Shown here piece by piece: positions 22,122 to 29,002 of a stretch of DNA of 37,222 nucleotides. How positions within the stretch are numbered: position 1 is the first letter of the stretch; the number at the start of each line of letters is the position of its first letter. Source of the DNA: a virus; the IMG/VR virus record IMGVR_UViG_3300006999_000188, positions 1 through 37,222 of that record. One strand, 5' to 3'. The translations under genes and the position numbers were made by a program. The notes beneath the pieces were generated by a model. That model was not told the DNA's origin. It worked only from the letters and a program-made list of their open reading frames with translations, and made no database searches.

Positions 22122-22708
22122 GACTCGGGTCCTCCGGGAGTCGCGTCCTGGTCGTCGAGGTCGTCGGCGGTCACCTCGACGACGTCGGAGTTCACGCGGA
22201 GGTCCGTCTCGACTTCGAGGCGGTCGGGTTCCTCCTCGAGCTTACCCGTCCGGAACAGGAAGTCGGCCCACGCCTGGGTCGCTCGGACGCGGGCATTCGG
22301 GTCGTCGCCGGCGTCGTCCATCGCCTTCTCGAACGACGACGAGACGATGGCCATCACTTTCTGCTCGCCGACCGCGTCGACGATGAACTCCGACAGGACG
22401 TCGAAGTCCCGGGAGATCGTCGACTGGTTGACGCCGAACTCGTCGGCGAGTTGCGTCTGGTTCAGCGCTCGGTAGTCGCCCTTTCGCTTCCAGAGCTCGA
22501 GGAGCGCGGCGCGGCGTTCCTCGGTCGACGCCGACGGCCAGTTCGCGCGGTCGGGGAAGTCGATGGCCGCGTAGTTCGGGAACCCCGCGTCGTCCTCCTG
22601 GTCGTCGTCGGCGTGGTCGGGGCAGCGGTCGCTCGGAGTCGAGACGCGCCGCCCGCAGGGGTCGCCCGAGGCGGTGTCCGTCGACCCGCACGTCGGGTAG
22701 TCGGTCAT
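22118..22708 (-). CDS. HTH protein, candidate small terminase
   Basis: 196 residues from ATG at 22708. An N-terminal zinc knuckle (Cys7, Cys18, Cys29, His32) is followed by an HTH at about 64-105: LLELWKRKGDYRALNQTQLA, then DEFGVNQSTISRDFDVLSEF. A helical middle includes VMAIVSSSFEKAMDDAGDDP and RATQAWADFLFRTGKLEEEP, then an acidic tail. The order HTH, oligomerisation helices, acidic tail fits small terminases, and the gene lies in the block leading to HNH and large terminase. It could instead be a transcription regulator. The frame is open further upstream, but those residues belong to another frame of the neighbour and are rejected. Confidence 0.75.
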   Translation of the reverse strand: MTDYPTCGSTDTASGDPCGRRVSTPSDRCPDHADDDQEDDAGFPNYAAIDFPDRANWPSASTEERRAALLELWKRKGDYRALNQTQLADEFGVNQSTISRDFDVLSEFIVDAVGEQKVMAIVSSSFEKAMDDAGDDPNARVRATQAWADFLFRTGKLEEEPDRLEVETDLRVNSDVVEVTADDLDDQDATPGGPES

Positions 22709-23037
22709 CGGTTGAGGTTCCGCTCCCGTTCGCGGAGTCGGTTCGCCGCCCCGTTCTGCTGGACGTCGACCGTCAGGTCGTTCGCGGTCGGGACGACGTG
22801 GTTGGCGACGCCCATCCGCTCGACCGCCCGCGCCTGTCGCTGCGAGGTGACGGCGGTGTTCCCCCGGGGAGCGCCGGCGATGGTCGCGACGCCGCCTCCG
22901 ACGAGTTGGGCCATCGCGAGGACGCCCGGCGGTATCTCGCAGGAGACGCACGGCGAGTGGTTGTACTTGAGGCAGGCCGCGCAGTCCGTCCAGTCCCACC
23001 AGGGGGGTAGCCAGTAGGTCGGCGCGTCGTCAGACAT
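22705..23037 (-). CDS. Cys-containing protein with hydrophobic segment, unknown
   Basis: 110 residues from ATG at 23037 (MSDDAPTYWLPPWWDWTDCA). A very aromatic start is followed by Cys motifs CAAC and CVSC (about 19-33), then a hydrophobic segment, GVLAMAQLVGGGVATIAGAP (about 38-57), and a basic helix (TSQRQARAVERMGVANHVVP). The Cys set could bind zinc. The hydrophobic part is short and Gly-rich and only possibly membrane-spanning. ATG overlaps the end of the previous gene; the stop overlaps the next ATG (ATGA at 22705-22708). I do not recognise a family. Confidence 0.65.
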   Translation of the reverse strand: MSDDAPTYWLPPWWDWTDCAACLKYNHSPCVSCEIPPGVLAMAQLVGGGVATIAGAPRGNTAVTSQRQARAVERMGVANHVVPTANDLTVDVQQNGAANRLRERERNLNR

Positions 23038-23380
23038 CGCGACCTCCCTCGGTGAGTTCGTCGATGACCGCGTCGACGTCGAGGTCGTCCGCCCGGGGGA
23101 CGGCGACGATGTTCTCCCCGGCTTCGTCTCCCGCTCGGAGACGTCCGCCGGAGCGTCGGTACCGGATGAGCGACCCGTTCTCGAACTCCAGGTGCGAGAC
23201 GTAGCCGCTCGGGAGGTCGGCGCGGTCGACGCTCGCGGGGATGCCGAGGGTTCCGTGCTTGAAGATCGACGCGACGCCGCCGGCGTCGACCGGGGCGCGC
23301 TCGCGAGCGTCGTCCTCCAGGTCGGCGGCGACGTCGGCGACGGCAAGCCGGAGTGCGTCGAGGACGTCGTCGTCAGTCAT
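23030..23380 (-). CDS. Unknown protein
   Basis: 116 residues, starting MTDDDVLDALRLAVADVAAD. The N-terminal 30 residues are helical, with ERAPVDAGGVASIFKHGTLG, then SGYVSHLEFENGSLIRYRRS, which looks like strands. The early 'RAPVDAGG' recalls the 'APVDTG' turn of gp10-like proteins, but the rest does not follow. It overlaps the neighbouring genes at both ends by eight bases, as expected in an operon. Function unknown. Confidence 0.6.
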   Translation of the reverse strand: MTDDDVLDALRLAVADVAADLEDDARERAPVDAGGVASIFKHGTLGIPASVDRADLPSGYVSHLEFENGSLIRYRRSGGRLRAGDEAGENIVAVPRADDLDVDAVIDELTEGGRDV

Positions 23381-23750
23381 CGCCCCCTCCTGCCCCGACG
23401 TCGTCGCGTCCGGTCAGGACGACGTGGAGGGTCATCTCGTGGACGGTATCGCTGGTGTCGACGTCGAGGCCGAACCCGGCCAGCCCGAGGAGTTCGTACC
23501 CGGCGTTCTCGACCTCGCCCTCGACGGCGTCCCGGACGCGGGACGGGAGTTCGTAGAACCCCTGGTTCGCTCGGACGAAGTTGTCGTAGATCGTATCCCA
23601 GGCGAGGTTCGACACCTCGACCTCGGCGGGGACTTCCGCGCCCGGCGTCGCGAGCGTCGGGAAGTTCGTCAGCGCGGCGTCGATGGTCGGGATGTCGGCG
23701 TCGGTTTCGGGGGTTCGCTCGGTGTCGTCGGTGGTAGTGTCTGAGGACAT
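23373..23750 (-). CDS. Unknown protein downstream of methyltransferase
   Basis: 125 residues from ATG at 23750 (MSSDTTTDDTERTPETDADI). It can also be read as the C-terminal part of a 545-codon frame beginning in the methyltransferase, but that join exists only because of a one-base loss at about 23871. The ATG follows the expected methyltransferase stop (23755-23757) by four bases, so I treat it as a separate gene. Distinct parts: VEVSNLAWDTIYDNFVRANQ (about 58-77), ELPSRVRDAVEGEVENAGYE, and VHEMTLHVVLTGRDDVG. Unknown family. FVRANQ is encoded by a near match to the 14-bp palindrome. Confidence 0.65.
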   Translation of the reverse strand: MSSDTTTDDTERTPETDADIPTIDAALTNFPTLATPGAEVPAEVEVSNLAWDTIYDNFVRANQGFYELPSRVRDAVEGEVENAGYELLGLAGFGLDVDTSDTVHEMTLHVVLTGRDDVGAGGGDD

Positions 23751-23754
23751 GGGT

Positions 23755-25010
23755 TTATGCGTCGGTATGCGGGCCGCCGTCTGGTCGAGTGGCGGTGTTC
23801 TCGGCCCCGTCGTCGTCGCCTGATTTTCGCGCGCCGAGGGCTTCGGCGATGCGGCGTTCGATGACTGGGCATAGTTCTCCCGGTCGATCTCGAAGCCGAT
23901 GTACTCGCGGTCGAGGTCGACGGCGGCGACAGCGGTCGTCCCGGAACCCATGAACGGGTCGAGTACGAGGCCACCCGGGTCGGTCGCCTGCGTTACGAGG
24001 TTCGAGATGAGGCCGACGGGTTTCTGCGTCGGATGCTCGTACTCAGTCCGAACGGGCCGGGGGTATTCGAGAAGGTTCCGCTGCGCGTGTTCGAGACGTC
24101 GGGGACGGTCGTCTTCGGTGGTCGCGAAGATGATGAACTCGGTCGAGTACCCCCAGTTGTTCGTGTTATCCCCGATGCCCATCGATTCCTTATCCCAGGT
24201 TATCACGTTTTTGACGTCGAGGTGACGGTCGACGACGGGCTTCACGGCGTCGATGCCCCGCCAGTCGCAGAAGAAGTAGGCGTGCCCGCCGGGCTTCAGG
24301 ACGCGCGCGGCCTGGGCGGTGACGTCGTCGATGAGTTCGACCGCGTCGTCGACGGACTGGTCGCCGTCGATGGCGTCCCAGGCCTTGACGCGGTCGCCGG
24401 TGTCGTGGGCGTCGGTGTTCGACCCTTCGTGGAACGCCATCCCGTACGGCGGGTCGGTGACGACGGCGTCGACCGAGTCGTCGTCGAGGCGGGTTCGGAT
24501 GCCGTCGACGGCGTCCTCGAAGTAGACCGAGTGGTCGACGTCGTACTCGTAGGCCGGGGGGACCGAGCGGTCGCGTTCGAGCTCGGCGAGGATGTCGTCG
24601 AGGTCTTCCTCGGCGGCCCGGGCGAGTTCCTGCAGTTCGTCGTTCCGTCCGCCCTTCAGGATGGCGTCGTAGTCGATGGCGTCCCGCGTCCGGTCGTGGG
24701 TGCCGCTTATCTTGTTCAGTTCCTGGCGGTACAGTCGTCGTTCGGCGTCGTCCTCGAAGTCGACCTGGACGACGGGGACGTCGGTCAGCCCGAGTTCCTT
24801 CGCTGCTCGCCACCGGTGCTCGCCGTCGGCGATGAGGCCGTCGGTGTCGGTGACTATCGGGCCGCCGACCCACCCGCGTTTACGGATGCAGTCGACCAGC
24901 AGGCCGAACTTCTCGTCGGTCATCTCGTTGGGGTTCTCGCCGTCGACGAACAGTTCGTCGGTGGCGATCTCGCCCTCGAAGGCCGGTTCTGGTAAGTCGT
25001 CGAGTTTCAT
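23755..25010 (-). CDS. ParB-like/DNA methyltransferase fusion, with apparent frameshift
   Basis: The N-terminal domain (about 1-110) is ParB/sulfiredoxin-like: GENPNEMTDEKFGLLVDCIR, IVTDTDGLIADGEHRWRAAK ('GEHRWRAA' is diagnostic). The second domain is an amino-methyltransferase with DAVVTDPPYGMAF before VLDPFMGSGTTAVAA, so the catalytic motif precedes the S-adenosylmethionine motif (beta-class order, N6-adenine or N4-cytosine). Intact proteins of this kind end near FEIDRENYCPVIERRIAEAL. Here the reading frame breaks after ENY at about 23871: the -1 frame continues CPVIERRIAEALGARKSGDD to TAA 23755-23757, while the zero frame runs on into the next gene. One base (probably a T of TATTGC) seems lost. 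It would modify viral DNA against host restriction. All catalytic parts precede the break, so activity may remain. Confidence 0.9.
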
Positions 25011-25050
25011 GATGGTACCTCACGCCCCTGACGGGTATCGCTCAGACTCC

Positions 25051-25056
25051 TTTAAA
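25051..25056 (-). promoter_or_regulatory. TATA box for methyltransferase operon
   Basis: TTTAAA on the minus strand, in the context CGCGATTTAAAGGAG, about 43 bases before ATG 25010. It gives a predicted start near 25027. Confidence 0.55.
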
Positions 25057-25107
25057 TCGCGCCATGCGCGAAGTGAAAGTGTAACACGTTGACGGCGCCG
25101 AGGCCGC

Positions 25108-25731
25108 TTACTCCCCGGGCGGAAGCGCAGGGCGCTCGACGATGACGTCGACCTCGAACCCGCCGTCCTTCCGGACGATGTTCGCGGGGTCGGCGTCGAG
25201 GCCGCCGAGGCCGAGGACGTCCCCGACGTCGTACTCGGTCGCGTCGAGCGCGAACTCGACGGCGAGTCGGAACGTGTCGTCGTCGCTCATCGCGAACCGG
25301 GGGAACCGCTTCCGGTGCGCGACGACGAACCCGAGTACGAGCGGGTTGTGGTCGATCTTCAGCTCGGCGAGCGTCCGTGAGAGGTTCCGCGCGTACTCCA
25401 GCGCGCGGGGTTTCGGGAGTGGGCGGGTCGTCGCGCCGCGTATGCTCCCGCAGTTCGAGCAGGCCTTCGGCGGGTTCCCCGAGTCACCGTCGATGGCGGC
25501 GGACTCGGTGCGCGTCTCTTTCGAGACGTAGTACCGTACGAGGCCTTTCCGGACGGACCGTCGCCACGAGTGCGGGATGACGACGTCCCGGATTTTCAGG
25601 AAGCAGTTCGAGCAGACTTCCGGGTTCCGCTGGACGCGTTCGACGAAAACCTTCCCGGGGGCGACGCGGTTGTCGTCGCGTCCGACGCCGGGGTAGTATT
25701 CGGACTCGCCGTCGGCGTCGTGTCCTGTCAT
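25108..25731 (-). CDS. Haloviral double zinc-knuckle protein, unknown function
   Basis: 207 residues. Two CSNC knuckles: EVCSNCFLKIRDVVIPHSWR (about 39-58) and KACSNCGSIRGATTRPLPKP (about 88-107), which together could form a split zinc ribbon. A helical part follows, LEYARNLSRTLAELKIDHNP, then VLGFVVAHRKRFPRFAMSDD and FRLAVEFALDATEYD. The end is EVDVIVERPALPPGE. I believe proteins with this pattern recur in haloarchaeal viruses and proviruses, but no function is known to me. It starts the minus-strand middle block, with a TATA-like site and a 19-bp dyad upstream (25804-25829). Confidence 0.8.
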   Translation of the reverse strand: MTGHDADGESEYYPGVGRDDNRVAPGKVFVERVQRNPEVCSNCFLKIRDVVIPHSWRRSVRKGLVRYYVSKETRTESAAIDGDSGNPPKACSNCGSIRGATTRPLPKPRALEYARNLSRTLAELKIDHNPLVLGFVVAHRKRFPRFAMSDDDTFRLAVEFALDATEYDVGDVLGLGGLDADPANIVRKDGGFEVDVIVERPALPPGE

Positions 25732-25803
25732 AGAAGATACCCGTCGGTGTGGAATTGCCCTTCCCCCGTGGGGAAGTTACCCGAGTCTTTTCGCTAAACC
25801 GGG

Positions 25804-25808
25804 ATAAA
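25804..25808 (-). promoter_or_regulatory. TATA-like site for gene at 25108-25731
   Basis: On the minus strand CCTTTATCCC lies about 75 bases upstream of ATG 25731, directly next to the dyad at 25811-25829. Weak by sequence. Confidence 0.35.
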
Positions 25809-25810
25809 GG

Positions 25811-25829
25811 TTAGTTCTCGGTTAACTAA
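25811..25829. promoter_or_regulatory. 19-bp dyad operator candidate, copy B (perfect)
   Basis: TTAGTT-CTCGGTT-AACTAA: perfect inverted half-sites with a 7-bp spacer, abutting the TATA-like site of the minus-strand gene at 25731. Best copy of the family. Confidence 0.65.
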
Positions 25830-26023
25830 GAGCGCCGAGACGAGAAAGCGCCGCTGCTCGCGCTCGGAAGTGTAGGAATACGCCGCCCGGTCGGATTGCT
25901 CCGACGGGGTCGAACGTATGGGGAAAGTGCCTCGGGACTCCCGAATCGGGTCAGGAAGCGGGAACTCCCGGGGACGACTGAACGTAGAACCTCCCGGCAC
26001 ATCAATATTCGCATCCTAAACCC

Positions 26024-26195
26024 CGAGGCGGCGCGGGAATCACGGGTTCCGCCGGGAGATCGGGACGACCGAGGACGCCCTCGACGCGCTCGGGGAGCTC
26101 GAGGAACTCGACGTCGTCGACGCCGGCGACGACCGGGAGGGTCGGGACGGTCTTAACCAACACCGGCGGTCGCGGGTCGGGAGTGTTGGTTAAGC
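26024..26195 (+). pseudogene. Coding remnant, C-terminal fragment
   Basis: From a TAA at about 26021 the frame is open to TAA at 26193-26195 but lacks any start. It reads GFRREIGTTEDALDALGELE, then ELDVVDAGDDREGRDGLNQH. The composition is typical haloarchaeal, and the helix-plus-acidic end resembles the last part of winged-helix proteins. Probably a degraded gene. Confidence 0.35.
26152..26194. repeat. 12-bp perfect inverted repeat
   Basis: CTTAACCAACAC (26152-26163) and GTGTTGGTTAAG (26183-26194), separated by 19 bases. It could be a stem-loop or a dimeric protein-binding site. Confidence 0.75.
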
Positions 26196-26225
26196 CCGGC
26201 GCGGCGTCCTCGCGACGATGCCGCT

Positions 26226-26279
26226 GTGAGGATTCTAAGGACCCGGAGAAATTTTTTATTTTTTCGACGGCCACGAGAG
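26226..26279 (-). repeat. Left arm of ~55-bp inverted repeat with A/T tract
   Basis: Read on the minus strand this begins CTCTCGTGGCCGTCG, then AAAAAATAAAAAATTTC, then TCCTTAGAATCC. It aligns with plus-strand 26729-26783 in the opposite orientation, including both flanks of the A tract. Confidence 0.7.
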
Positions 26280-26357
26280 AGTCCGGGGCGGTCAAGACGG
26301 GACGCCTCAAACGCCGGAATATAGGCGGTTGAGCGGTTGGGTGAACCTACGTTTCAA

Positions 26358-26385
26358 CTACACTACTACTACTACTACTGTGTAG
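26358..26385. repeat. ACT microsatellite in a 6-bp hairpin
   Basis: Six ACT units (26362-26379) lie between CTACAC (26358-26363) and GTGTAG (26380-26385), which can pair. The purine-rich stretch after it has two GTAAGAAAG copies. Confidence 0.65.
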
Positions 26386-26407
26386 GTAAGAAAGAAGTAA
26401 GAAAGGG

Positions 26408-26439
26408 TTCGTTCGAGCGAAAAAATTCGCTCGGTACCC
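26408..26439. repeat. 14-bp palindrome with half-matching partner
   Basis: TTCGTTCGAGCGAA at 26408-26421 is perfect. TTCGCTCGGTACCC at 26426-26439 matches in its first half, again starting 18 bp away. It is about 70 bp upstream of the RHH gene. Confidence 0.7.
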
Positions 26440-26453
26440 AGCAGGCGGTAAGA

Positions 26454-26459
26454 TTATAA
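26454..26459 (+). promoter_or_regulatory. TATA box for RHH gene/early operon
   Basis: GATTATAAGG, centred about 33 bases before ATG 26489, predicting a leader of a few bases. A 10-bp palindrome, AGGACGTCCT, follows at 26459-26468. Confidence 0.55.
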
Positions 26460-26488
26460 GGACGTCCTAACCATGTCACAAACGTCGT

Positions 26489-27484
26489 ATGGGGAAAGAC
26501 AGTACGCAGCCCGGTTGTCAGATCGACGCATCGCTCTGGAGTGAGTTCCGCGAAGACGTTCGTCAGCGTCGCGGTCGAATCAACGGCGTCCTCGGTAGCG
26601 AACTTGAGAACGCCCTCCGCGCGTATCTCGACGGTTCCCAGGGAGGGGACGTCACCGACGAACTCCGCCGGCTACGCGAGGACTTCGACGACCTCGCGGA
26701 CGCCGTCGCGACCGACGGGGGGGACGCCTCTCGTGGCCGCTCAAAAAATAAAAAAAATTCTTCGTCGGATTCTAAGGATTCTCGAAGGACCGGTGACGCG
26801 CCCGTCTCGGACGGCGGACTCCCGGTCGACGACCGCGAACTTACCGGCGAGGGTCAGGACGACGACCGCAGCGTCGTCGAACGCCGGACCGACGGGGCCG
26901 TCGCGGAACTCGTCGCGAACTACGACCAGTTCATGCTCGGGGACCTCGACGACGCCATCGAATCCGGCGCGGGCGTCGCGAGCGACCCGACCGTGAAGGA
27001 CTACCGGAAGCGCGTCTTCGACCGCCTCGGCGGGAAGAAGAACCTCGTGCATCTGAACCACCGCGCGCGCCCGGTCGACCGCCAGGTGTTCTTCGTCGAC
27101 GAACGGGACGCCCGCGTCGCCGACGCGACCCAGCGCATCGAAAACGGCGCGACCCTCGAAGACGCCGCCGAGGAGAACGACTTCGACCCCTCGGAGTTGT
27201 ACGCCGAACTCGGGAGTAGCATCCGCGCAGCACTCCGCGTCCGGGACGGCGAACTCGGCGTCGAGGAAGCCGCCGCCCAGGAGGACACCGACGTCGAGTA
27301 CGTCGAGTCGTCCCTCCCGCCGGGCTTCGACCCCGACGATCTCGACGGCGACGGTGACGCGGACGACGCGGACACCGGCCCCCCTCGGGGGGTCGGGAAC
27401 TCCAGCGAGGCGACGCCGGTTACGGACCCGCGTGAGGACTCGGTCGCGAAGAACGCGGGCTTCGAGGCGGAGGGCGACGACTGA
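26489..27484 (+). CDS. Ribbon-helix-helix DNA-binding protein
   Basis: 331 residues. Residues about 10-50 (CQIDASLWSEFREDVRQRRG, then RINGVLGSELENALRAYLDG) match the ribbon-helix-helix pattern seen in haloarchaeal plasmid and virus proteins. A Lys/Ser-rich linker coded by A-tract DNA follows (about 84-106: SRGRSKNKKNSSSDSKDSRR). The centre (about 150-250) includes KDYRKRVFDRLGGKKNLVHL, RQVFFVDERDARVADATQRI and NGATLEDAAEENDFDPSELY, likely HTH-like. The tail is acidic. First gene of the right arm, next to repeats, so partition, origin-binding or repressor roles are plausible. Its stop overlaps the next ATG (27484). Confidence 0.8.
   Translation: MGKDSTQPGCQIDASLWSEFREDVRQRRGRINGVLGSELENALRAYLDGSQGGDVTDELRRLREDFDDLADAVATDGGDASRGRSKNKKNSSSDSKDSRRTGDAPVSDGGLPVDDRELTGEGQDDDRSVVERRTDGAVAELVANYDQFMLGDLDDAIESGAGVASDPTVKDYRKRVFDRLGGKKNLVHLNHRARPVDRQVFFVDERDARVADATQRIENGATLEDAAEENDFDPSELYAELGSSIRAALRVRDGELGVEEAAAQEDTDVEYVESSLPPGFDPDDLDGDGDADDADTGPPRGVGNSSEATPVTDPREDSVAKNAGFEAEGDD
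26729..26783 (+). repeat. Right arm of ~55-bp inverted repeat (in RHH gene)
   Basis: CTCTCGTGGCCGCTC, AAAAAATAAAAAAAATTC and GGATTCTAAGG match the minus strand of 26226-26279 with small indels. It encodes the SRGRSKNKK linker. Confidence 0.7.
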
Positions 27485-28365
27485 TGGGCGGGGAGTCCGT
27501 CTTCCCGTACATCGGCGGGAAGTCCCAGATCGCCGACTGGGTCATCGACAACCTCCCCGCGCACCGGCGGTACGTCGAACCGTTCTCGGGGAGCGCGTCG
27601 GTGCTGTTCTCGAAGCCGCCCTCGCCGGACGAAGTCATCAACGACGTCGACGGCGATATCGTCCAGTTCTTCGTCGTCCTCCGGGAGCGCGGCGACGAGC
27701 TCGCCGAGTGGCTACGGGACGTCCCGTACGCGAGGGACGTCCACCAGGAGTGGGCGCGAGCGTTCTACGACGGCGACCGTCCGGACGACCCGGTCGAGCG
27801 CGCGGGCCGGTTCTTCTTCCTCCGGTACGCCCAGACGGCGGCGAAGTACGACTCAAAGTCGGGGTTCAAGGCGACCGCGTTCAGTTCGCCCGCGCAGACG
27901 TTCGAGAACAAACGCCAGCGCCTCCGGGAGTTCGGCGACCGCCTCGCGGGGGTCGTCGTCGAGAACAAGGACTACCTGGAGATGTTCGACATCTACGACC
28001 GCGCGAACTCCGGCGAGGACGTCGGCGAAGGCACCGTCTTCTACTGCGACCCGCCGTACATCGGCGAGCGGTCGGGGGATGAATACTACTCGGTCGAGGG
28101 CGGCTTCGACCACGCCGAGTTCGTCGACGCGCTCGGGGAGCTCGAGGGCGACTTCGTCGTTAGTTACGACGCGCTCCCGGATGGGCTTCGCGAGCAGGTC
28201 GAGGCCGGCGACGTCTTTCTGGTCGAGCGCGGGTACGGCGCGCGGTCCGGTGGCTACCAGCACGGGGAGTCGAAGGCGACGACTGAGCGGCTGGTAACGT
28301 CGTTCGACCCGCGAGTGACGCCCGGGTTCGCGGAGGCCGGGATGCAGGCGACGCTCGACTACTGA
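27484..28365 (+). CDS. D12-class DNA adenine methyltransferase (Dam-like), copy 1
   Basis: 293 residues. The family motifs are all visible: FPYIGGKSQI (residues 7-16), YVEPFSGSASVLFSKP (about 30-45) for S-adenosylmethionine binding, INDVDGDIVQFFVVLRE, and the catalytic TVFYCDPPYIGERS (about 181-194). It methylates N6 of adenine in a short DNA site (probably GATC-like in this class, not proven here). The protein would protect viral DNA from host restriction or mark it for regulation. Stop TGA overlaps by seven bases with the end of the convergent regulator gene (28359). A second D12 enzyme of similar build is encoded at 36344. Confidence 0.95.
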   Translation: MGGESVFPYIGGKSQIADWVIDNLPAHRRYVEPFSGSASVLFSKPPSPDEVINDVDGDIVQFFVVLRERGDELAEWLRDVPYARDVHQEWARAFYDGDRPDDPVERAGRFFFLRYAQTAAKYDSKSGFKATAFSSPAQTFENKRQRLREFGDRLAGVVVENKDYLEMFDIYDRANSGEDVGEGTVFYCDPPYIGERSGDEYYSVEGGFDHAEFVDALGELEGDFVVSYDALPDGLREQVEAGDVFLVERGYGARSGGYQHGESKATTERLVTSFDPRVTPGFAEAGMQATLDY

Positions 28366-28901
28366 CCGGCGGACGCGGAGTCGGCGTCGTCGTCGATGGG
28401 TTCGTCGGGCGGCGCGGGCCGGTCGGTGCCGCCGTCGGTCTGGTCGGGGTCGTCCTCGACGCCGTCGGAGTCCTGGTCGTCGGGTTCGTGTTCCTCGTAG
28501 ACGTCTTCGACCTGGGTGATAGCGTCGAGGACTTGCTCGAAGTTCGGGCCGGGGCTGTACTCGCGGTCGAAGCGTTCGAGGACGCCGGATTCGACGAGCG
28601 CGGGGAGATGGTTCTGGTAGATGCCGATGTAGACGCGTTTCCGGGGTTGCCCGCTGGCGTCGTCGCCGATCTCCAGGCTGGCGATGTGGTCGGTGAGGTC
28701 GCTGATGTCGGCGGGGCCGTTCTCGGCGATGTACTCGACGACGCGTCGGCGGCGTGGGTCGGCGAGGATGTCGTAGATTTCCTGTAGTTCGAGCGGGCGA
28801 GTGCCGCCGTCGGTCATCGCCCGGTCGGTTGGTTCCGTCGCGGGGACGTACGCGGTGTCGTCCCGTTCATGTCGGTCGTTGTCGGCTGCGCTTTCTGTCA
28901 T
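28359..28901 (-). CDS. DUF7344-like haloarchaeal HTH regulator
   Basis: 180 residues. The core (about 36-115) reads LELQEIYDILADPRRRRVVE, YIAENGPADISDLTDHIASL, KRVYIGIYQNHLPALVESGV, the pattern of the haloarchaeal DUF7344 winged-helix domain ('ildllsn.RRR.vl.yL', 'v.i.L.h.HLPkL...gvi'). The flanks are disordered and acidic. Alone on the minus strand amid plus-strand early genes, convergent to the methyltransferase with overlapping stops and divergent from the gene at 29608, it has the typical setting of a lysogeny or early/late switch regulator (inference). A 167-bp leader separates it from the dyad at 29068-29086. Confidence 0.85.
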   Translation of the reverse strand: MTESAADNDRHERDDTAYVPATEPTDRAMTDGGTRPLELQEIYDILADPRRRRVVEYIAENGPADISDLTDHIASLEIGDDASGQPRKRVYIGIYQNHLPALVESGVLERFDREYSPGPNFEQVLDAITQVEDVYEEHEPDDQDSDGVEDDPDQTDGGTDRPAPPDEPIDDDADSASAGQ

Positions 28902-29002
28902 GGTTTACGCCCCTAAACGACCCGATTTCCCTTCGCGCCCTTCCCCGGGGGCGCAGTCGGTTGATGGTGTCATTACTCGTACTCATAATGAAGGTGTGGT
29001 GC

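Larger units (their letters stand above)
25732..26488. other. Divergent control region, origin candidate
   Basis: 757 bases between divergent genes with no complete gene. Contents in order: TATA-like site and 19-bp dyad (25804-25829), a fragment of a coding sequence without start (26024-26195), a 12-bp inverted repeat (26152-26194), an A/T tract that is one arm of a 55-bp inverted repeat (26226-26279), an ACT microsatellite in a hairpin (26358-26385), 14-bp palindromes (26408-26439) and a TATA box for the gene at 26489. A/T tracts plus repeats next to an RHH gene fit a replication origin or partition site, but no known origin box was recognised. Confidence 0.5.

Noticed and set aside
23566-23579. 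Another near copy of the 14-bp palindrome (TTCGCTCGGACGAA)
   Set aside because: It is inside a coding sequence, has a mismatch and no partner at 18 bp, so chance is likely.
26002-26310. Minus-strand frame of 102 codons in the divergent control region
   Set aside because: It overlaps the coding remnant, inverted repeats and the A/T tract; composition is Pro/Arg/Val-rich and unlike neighbours.
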